Both the position numbers and the translations under genes were made by a program. Of a stretch of 61,433 bases of DNA, positions 1 to 6,772 are shown piece by piece; within the stretch, counting starts at the first letter, position 1; the number at the start of each line of letters is the position of its first letter. This DNA is from a virus. The stretch spans positions 1 to 61,433 of the IMG/VR virus record IMGVR_UViG_3300032307_000254. One strand, given 5' to 3'. The notes beneath the pieces were generated by a model. It worked only from the letters and a program-made list of their open reading frames with translations, searched no databases and had not been told where the DNA came from.

Positions 1-1
1 C

Positions 2-301
2 TACCCGCATGAGGGGGCCAAGGCCGAGTGGGAAGCCAAGATCGACGAGGGCGACGACTACCTGCTGGTCAACTATATCCGCGTGAGGTGGTGGCATGGG
101 GCGGACCATCCCAACGACGTGAACGCCGCACTGCGGCGCTTCACCGAGACCTTCGACACCGAGGATGCAGCGGAGCAGGGTGGCGCTCCCGCTGCCTATG
201 ACCTTGTGCGTATAGGCGAGGAGGAGACTGACACCGAGATCGACCGCAGCGGATGGACACACTACCGGCTGGACGTGAGCCGCGAGATTGTTTTCGCCTG
301 A
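2..301 (+). CDS. Hypothetical protein, 5' end outside the window
   Basis: The frame is open from base 2 to a TGA at 299-301, so this is the last 99 residues of a protein whose start lies before the window. The visible part has many acidic residues and Trp, including a WWHGADHP stretch and a DTEDAAEQ segment. I recognise no family. An in-frame GTG at 83 exists, but it has no ribosome binding site and the frame stays open upstream of it, so I treat it as internal. The next gene starts 17 bases downstream with a good ribosome binding site, suggesting one transcript. Function unknown. Confidence 0.6.
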   Translation, partial: YPHEGAKAEWEAKIDEGDDYLLVNYIRVRWWHGADHPNDVNAALRRFTETFDTEDAAEQGGAPAAYDLVRIGEEETDTEIDRSGWTHYRLDVSREIVFA

Positions 302-317
302 ACGAGGAGCAAACCAC

Positions 318-497
318 ATGGATACACCGATGACCACGAGGGGTAGGACTATGCCGCCACCGCTCGACCCGAATGTCCGCGCTACTGTTAGCGTTCTGGA
401 GGCCCGCGAGGGCGTGTTCACCTACATTGGCGGCAAGCTCCACTGCTACGACGCTAATGGTAAGGCCGTGCCGGTGCTAGAGAAGGGAGCAAACTGA
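318..497 (+). CDS. Small hypothetical protein (59 aa)
   Basis: The start at ATG 318 is chosen because GAGGAGCAAACC lies just before it, the leader that recurs in front of many genes of this arm. An upstream TTG at 288 would overlap the previous gene and has no such site. The product begins MDTPMTTRGRTMPPPLDP and contains a short beta-like segment (EGVFTYIGGKLHCYDANGK). No domain is recognised. Its stop overlaps the start of the next gene by one base (TGATG), which favours coupled translation. Confidence 0.6.
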   Translation: MDTPMTTRGRTMPPPLDPNVRATVSVLEAREGVFTYIGGKLHCYDANGKAVPVLEKGAN

Positions 498-769
498 TGG
501 AGCAGACTGTCGAATGGGGCACGACGCTGGTCGTGGCAACAGCGGGTCACGTCTGGGTGGCCAAGTCCATCACCTACGATGGGCAGTTCTATCACCTGCA
601 TAACGCACGCGCCGTGCGGCGCTGGGGCACGACGGAGGGTCTCAACGAGCTGGTGCGTGGCCCGACCAAAGATACGGTGCTTGACGCCCCTGCGCCCCTG
701 CTGACGGTGGTGCCGGTCGCTATGATCGCGCTCATCCCGTGCAGCGAGGGCTGCTGGCCCGACTGGTGA
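497..769 (+). CDS. Small hypothetical protein (90 aa)
   Basis: It starts at ATG 497 inside a TGATG junction with the previous gene, with GGGAGCAAAC upstream. The N-terminal half looks like a compact beta fold (EWGTTLVVATAGHVWVAKSITYDGQFYHLHNARAVRRWGTT in register, given here only as its outline: strands rich in V, T, W and Y). Residues 69-83 (LTVVPVAMIALIPCS) are hydrophobic. No family is recognised. Its stop at 767-769 overlaps the ATG of the first Gly-rich repeat gene by one base, so it is probably translated together with that family. Confidence 0.55.
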   Translation: MEQTVEWGTTLVVATAGHVWVAKSITYDGQFYHLHNARAVRRWGTTEGLNELVRGPTKDTVLDAPAPLLTVVPVAMIALIPCSEGCWPDW

Positions 770-1008
770 TGGGGGCGTGCGGGGTGGGCAACCACCCCAT
801 CCACCTCTGGGCTCTGCTGGCTGGAAAGGGTGAGTTTTTCACGGGTTACAGCATGGGTGTAGTAGTCAACCATGGCTACGGCGACGGCAACCATGGAAAC
901 GGAGAGGGTAACGGCTGGGGCTCTAGAGGCAAAGACAGCGGTGGCGGTCATAACTACGGTTGGGGTGGAGGACATGGGAATGAACGAGGCGGTGGCCCTG
1001 ACTCATAA
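769..1008 (+). CDS. Gly-rich mini-protein, paralog 1 of 4 (NHPIHLW type)
   Basis: This 79-residue product starts at ATG 769, sharing one base with the preceding stop (TGATG). Residues 8-17 read NHPIHLWALL, followed by a short variable segment and a tail of about 45 residues made almost only of G, D, N, H, W and Y (for example HGYGDGNHGNGEGNGWG). Three further genes immediately downstream have the same plan. I know no named family with this arrangement. The tail is likely disordered or a loose glycine-loop fold, possibly able to bind metal or self-assemble, but nothing in the sequence proves a role. Confidence 0.6.
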   Translation: MGACGVGNHPIHLWALLAGKGEFFTGYSMGVVVNHGYGDGNHGNGEGNGWGSRGKDSGGGHNYGWGGGHGNERGGGPDS

Positions 1009-1291
1009 TAAGCACCCCATCCACCTCTGGCCCCTGCTGATCGTAGGAAGCGTGCTCCACGACGACTCTCTGTGTGGTGAGAAGGACTACACCAGCAACT
1101 GCGGCGACGGCGACGGCGATGGTGCCGGACATGGTGGCATCAACGGTAACGGCTACGGCTACGGCGACGGCTTGGTGGCAGGAGGTGGCTGGGGTGACAC
1201 TCGCTACGGCGACGGCTGCGGCAACGGCGACGGTAGCGGAGAGGGTGGTTATGACACTGGTGACGGTAGCGGGGATGGCAGCTGTGACTAA
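980..1291 (+). CDS. Gly-rich mini-protein, paralog 2 of 4 (KHPIHLW type)
   Basis: The ATG at 980 is preferred because GGAGG lies eight bases before it; ATG 974 is the alternative but sits too close. The product is 103 residues. It carries KHPIHLWPLLIVGS near the N-terminus, a short segment with two Cys (DSLCGEKDYTSNC), then a long tail of GDG, GNG and GYG units. It is in a different frame from paralog 1 and overlaps it by 29 bases. It is the longest of the four copies. The shared N-terminal motif plus Gly/Asp tail is the evidence for a real gene family; function unknown. Confidence 0.6.
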   Translation: MNEAVALTHNKHPIHLWPLLIVGSVLHDDSLCGEKDYTSNCGDGDGDGAGHGGINGNGYGYGDGLVAGGGWGDTRYGDGCGNGDGSGEGGYDTGDGSGDGSCD

Positions 1292-1517
1292 GCACCCCAT
1301 CCACCTCTGGCCCCTGCTGGTCATTGGGTCGGACACTTGGTTTAGCCACAATGGCAGATGGACCGGTGACGGCGGGGGTAATGGCTGCGAATACGACGTA
1401 ATCGGCGGCTGCGGCTGGGGCAAAGGCGATGCAGCTGATGTCTATGGCGGTGGCTGGGGTGACACTACTCGCGGCGACGGCGCTGGAAACGGTTGGGGCG
1501 TTGAAGAATATGACTAA
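1284..1517 (+). CDS. Gly-rich mini-protein, paralog 3 of 4 (KHPIHLW type)
   Basis: The chosen start is GTG 1284 (GTGACTAAGCACCCC), matching exactly the layout of paralog 4 (ATGACTAAGCACCCC), where the upstream stop TAA is nested inside the new start and the overlap is 8 bases. ATG 1275 is an alternative that would add three residues. The 77-residue product has TKHPIHLWPLLVIGS at residues 2-16, a short aromatic stretch (DTWFSHNGRW), two Cys and a Gly/Asp/Trp-rich tail ending EEYD. Function unknown; the conserved junction is strong evidence of duplication. Confidence 0.6.
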   Translation: MTKHPIHLWPLLVIGSDTWFSHNGRWTGDGGGNGCEYDVIGGCGWGKGDAADVYGGGWGDTTRGDGAGNGWGVEEYD

Positions 1518-1740
1518 GCACCCCGTCCACATATGGCCCCTGCTGCTGCATGGGTCCGAGACTTTCGATGCGGGTTTCGCCCTTGGTTACAAGGACTACC
1601 ACAGTATGGTTAGGAAAGGTGATGGCTACGGCTACGGCGCAAGCTACGGCTACGGTGATGGTGACGACGCCAACGGCCACGGTGGAGGCCGGGGCGACGG
1701 CAGTGTCTATGGGATGCAAGATGGCGACGGGCAGGGTTGA
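1510..1740 (+). CDS. Gly-rich mini-protein, paralog 4 of 4 (KHPVHIW type)
   Basis: It starts at ATG 1510 and overlaps paralog 3 by 8 bases. The 76-residue product begins MTKHPVHIWPLLLHGSE, then GFALGYKDYHSM, then a tail in which G alternates with D, Y, N and R (GDGYGYGASYGYGDGDD). It is the most divergent copy at the DNA level: CACCCCGTCCACATATGG against CACCCCATCCACCTCTGG in the other three. Divergence at synonymous or conservative positions suggests the protein motif is under selection. No known family recognised. Confidence 0.6.
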   Translation: MTKHPVHIWPLLLHGSETFDAGFALGYKDYHSMVRKGDGYGYGASYGYGDGDDANGHGGGRGDGSVYGMQDGDGQG

Positions 1741-1766
1741 TAGCCCATTTGGTAAAGGAGACGAAA

Positions 1767-1919
1767 ATGCACGACCGCAACTACTACCGGATGCTGACCA
1801 ACGCTGAGCTGGTGGAGCAGGTTCGCTACGGACAGGACGTCAACTGGCATGAGCTGGCCATCGTGCTGGCCGAGCGGCTGGAGACGGTGCGCGAGGATAC
1901 CCTCGACGAGCTGAGGTGA
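1767..1919 (+). CDS. Small hypothetical protein (50 aa)
   Basis: ATG 1767 has a near-perfect ribosome binding site (AAAGGAGACGAAA) and is preferred over a TTG at 1737. The product, MHDRNYYRMLTNAELVEQVR onward, is a short amphipathic helical protein ending in EDTLDELR. It closes the small-gene cluster, and the promoter for the VWA/AAA module begins three bases after its stop. Nothing links it to a known family. Confidence 0.55.
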   Translation: MHDRNYYRMLTNAELVEQVRYGQDVNWHELAIVLAERLETVREDTLDELR

Positions 1920-1921
1920 GG

Positions 1922-1950
1922 TTGACAATAGCACTTATCTGTGCTACATA
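1922..1950 (+). promoter_or_regulatory. Sigma-70-type promoter with operator-like inverted repeat
   Basis: A consensus -35 box TTGACA (1922-1927) is followed after 17 bases by TACATA (1945-1950), or CATAAT two bases later, as the -10 box. Between and over these boxes lies a perfect inverted repeat TAGCAC-N6-GTGCTA (1929-1934 and 1941-1946), placed where a repressor would block polymerase. The 14 bases TGTGCTACATAATG (1940-1953) recur in opposite orientation at 60,297-60,310. It would drive the VWA/AAA module and probably the whole early arm. Confidence 0.7.
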
Positions 1951-1959
1951 ATGAGGGCA

Positions 1960-2000
1960 GGGCGGAAGTGAGACCGCCCCTTCCTTACTCGGGTAAGGAA
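1960..2000 (+). promoter_or_regulatory. Two 5'-leader hairpins with a TTAC-N4-GTAA site
   Basis: Just after the expected transcription start, GGGCGG (1960-1965) can pair with CCGCCC (1974-1979), and TTCCTTAC (1981-1988) with GTAAGGAA (1993-2000) around a TCGG loop. The second contains TTACTCGGGTAA (1985-1996), a motif seen again at 3263 and twice near 60,250. It could be a DNA operator, an RNA-stabilising 5' hairpin, or both. Pairing is seen; the role is inferred. Confidence 0.5.
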
Positions 2001-2031
2001 AGAGTGATGCAACCAATCAGGAGCAAACGAC

Positions 2032-3237
2032 ATGCTTTCCGCTGATCGGAAATTGAAGAAGGCCAAGCTCGACGTGATGCGCTCGACCCTGCCGGGTCTC
2101 CGGCTCTGGGCTGGTGTCATGTCGATAGGGAAAACTTCCCTCTCTGAGACTACGCCTACGGCCTATACCAACGGGCGCGATGAGGTCTACGGCACCGCTT
2201 TCATCGAGCGACTGCCGGTCAAGCAGGTCAGCTTTGTCTGTCTGCATGAGGCTATGCACAAGGGGCTGCGGCACCTGACCGTGTGGCGCAAGCTGTTCGA
2301 GAAGAACGCGAAGCTCGCCAACATGGCTTGTGACTACGTGGTTAACCGCACCATCAAGGCTGCCGACCCGCACGAGAGCGTGGTGCAGATGCCGCGCAAT
2401 CCAGACGGTAGCTTGCTCGGGCTATACGACCCGCGCTTCGACGGCATGTCGGCCAAGCAGGTGTTCGACATACTGGAGAAGGAGCAGGGCTCCGGCGATG
2501 CAGGCGACGGTGGCGGTGGCGAGGGCTTCGATGAGCATGGCTGGGACGACGCGCAGTCTCTCCCTGCCGAGGAGCAACAGGCGCTCCAGAAGGAGATCGA
2601 CATGGCGCTGCGGCGCGGTGAGATCGAGGCTAAGAAGTGCGGTGCTGGCAAGGGCGACATCCCCGCAGAGCTTGGCGAGCTGCTACGCCCGCAGATCAAC
2701 TGGAAGGACGCGCTGCAAGAGTTCATCACGCAGAATTGCACAACCAAGGACGACAGCAGTTACCGGCGCTTGAACCGGCGCTTCCACGCGCTCGACCTTA
2801 TCCTGCCCACGCCCTACGGCGAGAGCATGGGGCATATCGTGGTGGGTGCTGACCTGTCCGGCTCTATGTGGTGCGGCAACCCGTCGGACATGCAGAAGAT
2901 ACTCTCCGAGTTCGTGGGCATCGCCAACATGGTCAACCCCGAGCGGGTCGATCTGATCTACTGGGACAGCCACGTCACCGGTCACGAGGAATACAAGCAG
3001 GGTGACTACGACATGCTGCGGCAGGTGATGAAGCCACGTGGTGGCGGTGGCACCGACCCGTCGTGCGTCCCGCCCTACCTCAAGGAGAAGGACATCAAGC
3101 CCGACTGCATCGTGATGCTGACCGACGGCGAGGTGTTCAACCAGTGGGGCAGCAACTGGCCCGCCCCTGTGCTGTGGGTCATCTGCGGCAACCGCAACGT
3201 GACTGCCGGAACCGGCAAGACCGTCCACATGGACTGA
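2032..3237 (+). CDS. Metallopeptidase-like / VWA-like domain protein
   Basis: The 401-residue product has a zinc-peptidase-like HEAMH at 72-76 and a C-terminal von Willebrand A fold with the metal site DLSGSM at 273-278, a Gly-Thr-Asp at 339-341 and TDGE at 363-366. A low-complexity Gly/Asp linker (152-165) joins the halves. This layout matches the DUF2201 group of putative metallopeptidase plus VWA-like proteins. Such proteins commonly pair with a MoxR-type AAA ATPase, and one follows here 69 bases downstream. By analogy it may be the substrate-handling partner of a phage chaperone or remodelling machine; the target is unknown. The start has GGAGCAAAC upstream. Confidence 0.8.
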   Translation: MLSADRKLKKAKLDVMRSTLPGLRLWAGVMSIGKTSLSETTPTAYTNGRDEVYGTAFIERLPVKQVSFVCLHEAMHKGLRHLTVWRKLFEKNAKLANMACDYVVNRTIKAADPHESVVQMPRNPDGSLLGLYDPRFDGMSAKQVFDILEKEQGSGDAGDGGGGEGFDEHGWDDAQSLPAEEQQALQKEIDMALRRGEIEAKKCGAGKGDIPAELGELLRPQINWKDALQEFITQNCTTKDDSSYRRLNRRFHALDLILPTPYGESMGHIVVGADLSGSMWCGNPSDMQKILSEFVGIANMVNPERVDLIYWDSHVTGHEEYKQGDYDMLRQVMKPRGGGGTDPSCVPPYLKEKDIKPDCIVMLTDGEVFNQWGSNWPAPVLWVICGNRNVTAGTGKTVHMD

Positions 3238-3262
3238 GATTTAAGAGAGCGTGTCATTTACC

Positions 3263-3274
3263 TTACCCGAGTAA
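3263..3274 (+). promoter_or_regulatory. TTAC-N4-GTAA operator-like site
   Basis: TTACCCGAGTAA lies between the VWA gene and the AAA ATPase gene. It is the exact reverse complement of the site at 1985-1996 and shares both half sites with the pair at 60,222 and 60,270. Its intergenic position fits a binding site for a phage regulator. No obvious promoter boxes surround it. Confidence 0.4.
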
Positions 3275-3306
3275 CCAACCCACTACTACAATAGGAGCAA
3301 GCAACC

Positions 3307-4383
3307 ATGACTACCATCAACATGAACCCGCGTGTCTCGCTCGTCGAGGCTGCCGACCTCATCGCTGCTGTCGGCGTCAGCAACACTGTCCTGCTCAAGG
3401 GCGAGAAGGGCATCGGCAAGTCGAGCATCATGAAGGTGCTCAAGTCACGACTCGGTGCCGACTATGAGTATGCCTACTTCGATATGGGCAACAAGTCCGA
3501 GGGCGACACCGCCATCCCGTTCCCTGACCGCGAGCGCAAGGTCATGGAGTTCTTCATCAACACCGCGCTCAAGCTGCATACTGGCAAGCCCGTGGTCATC
3601 ATGCTGGACGAGTTCGGCAAGGCTCCGCGCTCCATCCAGAACATGATGCACACGCTGCTGGAGGTGGACAACAAGCGCATCCAAGACACCTTCCTGCCCG
3701 AGGGCAGCATCGTCTTCCTGACCACCAACCTGTCCGAGGAGGGGCTGGGTGACGCGCTGCTCGATCACAGTATCGACCGCCTGACCGTGGTCGAGGTGGC
3801 CAAGCCGACTGCCGATGAGTGGAAGCTCTGGGCTGCCGAGAATGACGTGCATCCTGCGCTCCTCGCGTGGGTCGATCAGACGCCGACCGTGCTGGCATCG
3901 TTCCGCGACTCGGACTTCGACGCTGATAACCCCTACGTCTATAACCCGAGGCGTGTGCAGGGTAAGTTCATCACCCCGCGCTCGCTGGAGCTCGCGTCCA
4001 ACATCGTCTGGAAGCGCAAGGACATCAGCGCCAACACGCTGTTCTGCGCGCTGGTGGGCACCATCGGCACGGTGGGGGCCAACGATCTTGCTGCCTATCT
4101 CTCTTATCAGGACGAGATTCCGACGCGTGACGTTATCCTCAACTCGCCCGGCACTGCGCCTATCCCGACGTCGGTAGGGGCAATCATCACGCTGCTGTTC
4201 AACCTTGAGCGTGCTGTGGACGGTGAGACCATCACGCCGATCATGGAGTATATCGGTCGCCTCGAAGCCGAGCATCAGGCGGTGTTCTGCACCACCCTCG
4301 CACGGTCGCCATCCAAGCAGACCTTCGCCTTCCGCAACAAGGCGTTCACCAACTGGGCTCGGGACAATCAGGATATTCTGTGA
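3307..4383 (+). CDS. MoxR-type AAA+ ATPase
   Basis: This 358-residue protein has a Walker A motif GEKGIGKSS (32-40), Walker B VVIMLDEF (96-103), a sensor-1-like TTN (139-141) and an arginine in DHSIDRL (near 158) where an arginine finger is expected. This is the pattern of MoxR/RavA-like AAA+ ATPases. Such enzymes use ATP to remodel proteins, usually together with a VWA-domain partner, here the gene just upstream. Start ATG 3307 follows TAGGAGCAAGC. The C-terminal third (from about residue 215) has no clear motif and may bind the partner or target. Family call is firm; target unknown. Confidence 0.85.
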   Translation: MTTINMNPRVSLVEAADLIAAVGVSNTVLLKGEKGIGKSSIMKVLKSRLGADYEYAYFDMGNKSEGDTAIPFPDRERKVMEFFINTALKLHTGKPVVIMLDEFGKAPRSIQNMMHTLLEVDNKRIQDTFLPEGSIVFLTTNLSEEGLGDALLDHSIDRLTVVEVAKPTADEWKLWAAENDVHPALLAWVDQTPTVLASFRDSDFDADNPYVYNPRRVQGKFITPRSLELASNIVWKRKDISANTLFCALVGTIGTVGANDLAAYLSYQDEIPTRDVILNSPGTAPIPTSVGAIITLLFNLERAVDGETITPIMEYIGRLEAEHQAVFCTTLARSPSKQTFAFRNKAFTNWARDNQDIL

Positions 4384-4392
4384 CCCCGGAGG

Positions 4393-4414
4393 TTATCTTA
4401 ATCGATTAAGGTAA
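4393..4414 (+). promoter_or_regulatory. Palindromic operator upstream of the RHH gene
   Basis: CTTAATCGATTAAG (4397-4410) is a perfect 14-base palindrome. It extends to 4393-4414 with one mismatched pair. It sits 12 bases before the start of a small ribbon-helix-helix-like protein, just ahead of its AGGAGCAAACC leader. Ribbon-helix-helix repressors bind such sites as dimers and often control their own genes, so autoregulation is a fair inference. No T-run follows, which argues against a terminator. Confidence 0.55.
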
Positions 4415-4425
4415 GGAGCAAACCA

Positions 4426-4596
4426 ATGCCGAGAGCATCCGTTAGGAAAAAAGATGGTGTGGTCAAATACCGCAACATCACCGTCGATTCAGACATCGCC
4501 GACTTGTTGAACGCCAAGGCCGACGACCTCACCGAGATGTTTGGGTTCCGCCCAACCCTGTCGCAGACCCTGCGACACCTCATGAAGAAGGGGTAA
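4426..4596 (+). CDS. Ribbon-helix-helix-like DNA-binding protein (56 aa)
   Basis: ATG 4426 follows an ideal AAGGAGCAAACCA leader. The 56-residue product has a basic N-terminus (MPRASVRKK), a short strand (KYRNITVD), and two helices (IADLLNAKADDLTEMFG and SQTLRHLMKK) separated by the turn FRPTL. That order matches Arc/CopG-type proteins. It is likely a small transcription regulator; the palindrome directly upstream is its candidate site. It lies between the AAA ATPase and the DUF3150 gene, so it may set the dose of that module. Fold assigned by pattern only. Confidence 0.6.
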   Translation: MPRASVRKKDGVVKYRNITVDSDIADLLNAKADDLTEMFGFRPTLSQTLRHLMKKG

Positions 4597-4600
4597 GAGG

Positions 4601-4813
4601 GTGACCCCCTACACCCCGACCGATATGCGCAAGTATAGCTGCATCGTTGTGGGGGACCTGCCTGCATGGGAGGTCTCCTACTACAACTACCGTAACGAAA
4701 GACGCTCTGTCTGTGTCGGCGGTGTGGACGAGCTGGGGGCTTATGTCAGCGCCCTGAAGAGCTTGGACCGACGCAAAGCAAGAGCAGATAAACGAATAGG
4801 AGCAAACCAATGA
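4601..4813 (+). CDS. Small hypothetical protein (70 aa)
   Basis: The frame opens with GTG 4601, four bases after the preceding stop; ATG 4625 is an alternative but has no ribosome binding site. The product has a Tyr-rich centre (EVSYYNYRNERRSVCVGGVDELGAY in outline) and a basic C-terminus. The gene end overlaps the start of the DUF3150 gene by four bases (ATGA-type junction), which supports it being translated. No family recognised. Confidence 0.45.
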   Translation: MTPYTPTDMRKYSCIVVGDLPAWEVSYYNYRNERRSVCVGGVDELGAYVSALKSLDRRKARADKRIGANQ

Positions 4814-5661
4814 CCATCGCATCCTCCGCCATGCTGGTGGAGCTCAACATCTCTGTCTGGACCGCCAACAAGGTGGACAAGGCAGCAAGCCGCAAGGTGG
4901 CTGACGACAACCAAGCTGCCTCTGACGCGGGGCAGTTCCGCAAGAACCTCATGGCTGGTAGCTCGCTGCGTAAGCAGATCGCTGACTATGCTGCGGCGTG
5001 TCGCCTGTGGCACAACACCCGCACGATGCCTTGGGCGGATCGCGGGCCGCGCCTTCTGCCTACGTCGCTATTCTTTGACTACAAGACCGAAGTGGATGGG
5101 CGTCAGGCATATTTCCGCGACCTCGTTAACCGGTTCGAGTCAGAGTATCCCACGTTGCAGCGCACCGCCCAGAATTACCTTGGCGCGCTGTATGACGCGA
5201 CTGACTACCCGAGCGTCGAGGAGATGCGGAGCAAGTTCGGCTTCCGGCTGGTGTTCTCGCCTGTGCCCGAGGCTGGTGACTTCCGCGTAGACCTACCGGC
5301 GCAGGAGCTGATGGAGATGCGCGACCGCTACGAGCAAGCCGCCAACGACCGTGTGAGCCATGCGGTCAAGGAGCAGTGGGGCAAGCTGCATGACATGCTG
5401 TCGCGTATGTCGGAGAAGCTGATCGAGCCGGATGGCGATGACACCCGTCGCTGGCACGACACCTTCCTGACCAACGCGCACGAGATGTGCAGCTTGCTGA
5501 CCCATCTCAACATCACCCGCGACCCCGAGCTGGAGGAGGCACGGCGCAAGCTGGAGCGGGCCATCGCTGGCATCGAGATCGAAGACATCAAGGAAAGCGC
5601 AGGGGTTCGCGTGGACGTGAAGTCCAAGCTGGACGACATCCTGCGGCAGTATAACTGGTAA
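4810..5661 (+). CDS. DUF3150 family protein
   Basis: The 283-residue product begins MTIASSAMLVELNISVWT and continues into long charged helices. It resembles the phage and plasmid DUF3150 family in its N-terminal strand, a middle segment with TMPWADRGPRLLPT, and helical C-terminal half (from about 165). In other mobile elements DUF3150 genes accompany MoxR-type ATPase and VWA genes, the same neighbourhood seen here. It is probably the third partner of that module, perhaps a structural or adaptor subunit. Start ATG 4810 follows AGGAGCAAACCA. Family by recognition; role inferred. Confidence 0.65.
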   Translation: MTIASSAMLVELNISVWTANKVDKAASRKVADDNQAASDAGQFRKNLMAGSSLRKQIADYAAACRLWHNTRTMPWADRGPRLLPTSLFFDYKTEVDGRQAYFRDLVNRFESEYPTLQRTAQNYLGALYDATDYPSVEEMRSKFGFRLVFSPVPEAGDFRVDLPAQELMEMRDRYEQAANDRVSHAVKEQWGKLHDMLSRMSEKLIEPDGDDTRRWHDTFLTNAHEMCSLLTHLNITRDPELEEARRKLERAIAGIEIEDIKESAGVRVDVKSKLDDILRQYNW

Positions 5662-5673
5662 GGAGCTACCCAC

Positions 5674-6564
5674 ATGTTCATGAACACAACTCGGTGCGAC
5701 TACATCAAGGTCGATGGATACCCGTCAGGTTCTATCATGGTAGAGCGCCCGCATACCATGGCGCAGACAGACCCCGGTCGGTCCGCAAGGCTGAGCGATG
5801 ACCTACGCCCGCTCGTGGACCGGCTCATGAAGGAGCGCCCACGCTGGCGCTTCTTGGCGCATCACGCCTACGGTGGTGGCAATCCCATCATCATCAAAGA
5901 GCTGCACGTCTACGAGGAGGACGAGAAACTGGGTGCCATAGGGGTCGAGCGCCACTGGCGCGACGCCTCATTGCGCTACAACTACACCAGCGCGCGCGGC
6001 GTGGCGGGTAGGGGACGGTATTCATCCAAGCTGCCCGTGGCTACCAAGGGCATCCTCAAGATGTTCTTCCTGCGCACGCCGCTGGAACGCCTCAGTGACG
6101 CAGCCAGCAAGATCAACGGCGTAACGGCCACCACGGTGGGTAAGGTGAACAACCGCGTATACACCACACGCCGGATGATCGAGGGTGCCGCATATGCCCG
6201 CGCCCTGTTGGACTGGCCCACTATGAAGGCCGTGCTTGGTGATGCTGTCGCAGATATAGACCTGCCGTCGCTGGCGCAGGAACAGGCCGACATAACTGTC
6301 CTCTCAAACGCAGTGAGCGACGGCAACGGGCGCATCGTGCGCGTAAACCGCGAGGACAACTACCTCGTGGGCCGTCGGGCGGAGGAGAACTATGCGATGG
6401 TCATCCATGATGACAACACGATGCCCGCCAACCTGAAGGGGAACTTGGGCATACTCAAGATGGTGGAGGACGGGAGCGCCATACCGGGTGTCGGGGTGCG
6501 CGTGGATGCCCAGACCTTCTTCGTGCTGATCGAAGAGGAGGCTGGAGATGGCAACGCTGAGTGA
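5674..6564 (+). CDS. Hypothetical protein (296 aa)
   Basis: ATG 5674 follows AAGGAGCTACCC; ATG 5680 is a second in-frame option. The protein is soluble, mixed alpha/beta, with a basic middle (residues 95-165, rich in R, K and T) and an acidic C-terminus (LIEEEAGDGNAE). I see no catalytic signature. It follows the DUF3150 gene by 12 bases and overlaps the next gene by 17, so it belongs to the same operon. It could be a further part of the module or a nucleic-acid-binding accessory protein; neither is shown. Confidence 0.6.
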   Translation: MFMNTTRCDYIKVDGYPSGSIMVERPHTMAQTDPGRSARLSDDLRPLVDRLMKERPRWRFLAHHAYGGGNPIIIKELHVYEEDEKLGAIGVERHWRDASLRYNYTSARGVAGRGRYSSKLPVATKGILKMFFLRTPLERLSDAASKINGVTATTVGKVNNRVYTTRRMIEGAAYARALLDWPTMKAVLGDAVADIDLPSLAQEQADITVLSNAVSDGNGRIVRVNREDNYLVGRRAEENYAMVIHDDNTMPANLKGNLGILKMVEDGSAIPGVGVRVDAQTFFVLIEEEAGDGNAE

Positions 6565-6772
6565 CATGGAGCGCGCCAAGGCGGTGGACGCTGCCCGCAA
6601 GGCGCTTCACGACAACGGAGTCCACACTGTGTCAGACGCGGCCCTCGCTGCGACCGCGCTGATGCTACACGTCCTCATCGCCTACGTGGAACGTGGTGCG
6701 GCTGAGGAGGACATCGACAACCTATTGGCATGGCTCAAGGCTGAAGCCCTGAGGGAGGGAGGCAACGAATGA
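6548..6772 (+). CDS. Small helical hypothetical protein (74 aa)
   Basis: It starts at ATG 6548 after GAGGAGGCTGG, inside the end of the previous gene. The product is almost wholly helical, with a hydrophobic stretch (ALAATALMLHVLIAYV) that is too broken by charges at its edges to be a sure membrane span. It overlaps the next gene at an ATGA junction. No family recognised. Confidence 0.55.
   Translation: MATLSDMERAKAVDAARKALHDNGVHTVSDAALAATALMLHVLIAYVERGAAEEDIDNLLAWLKAEALREGGNE

Larger units (their letters stand above)
793..1536 (+). repeat. Four direct repeats encoding the HPIHLW motif
   Basis: An 18-base unit CACCCCATCCACCTCTGG occurs at 793-810, 1013-1030 and 1293-1310, with a variant (three differences) at 1519-1536. 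Spacings are 220, 280 and 226 bases. Copies 2 to 4 are extended by TAAG on the left and by GCCCCTGCTG on the right. The repeats lie inside genes, at the start of each paralog, so they mark gene duplication and not a CRISPR array; the spacing is far too large for that. Confidence 0.85.

Noticed and set aside
793-1536. CRISPR array from the spaced 18-bp repeats
   Set aside because: Repeats are over 200 bases apart and lie in coding sequence at homologous gene starts, so they reflect gene duplication.
1737-1766. TTG 1737 as the start of the 50-aa gene
   Set aside because: ATG 1767 has AAAGGAG at the right distance, whereas TTG 1737 has none and overlaps the Gly-rich gene.
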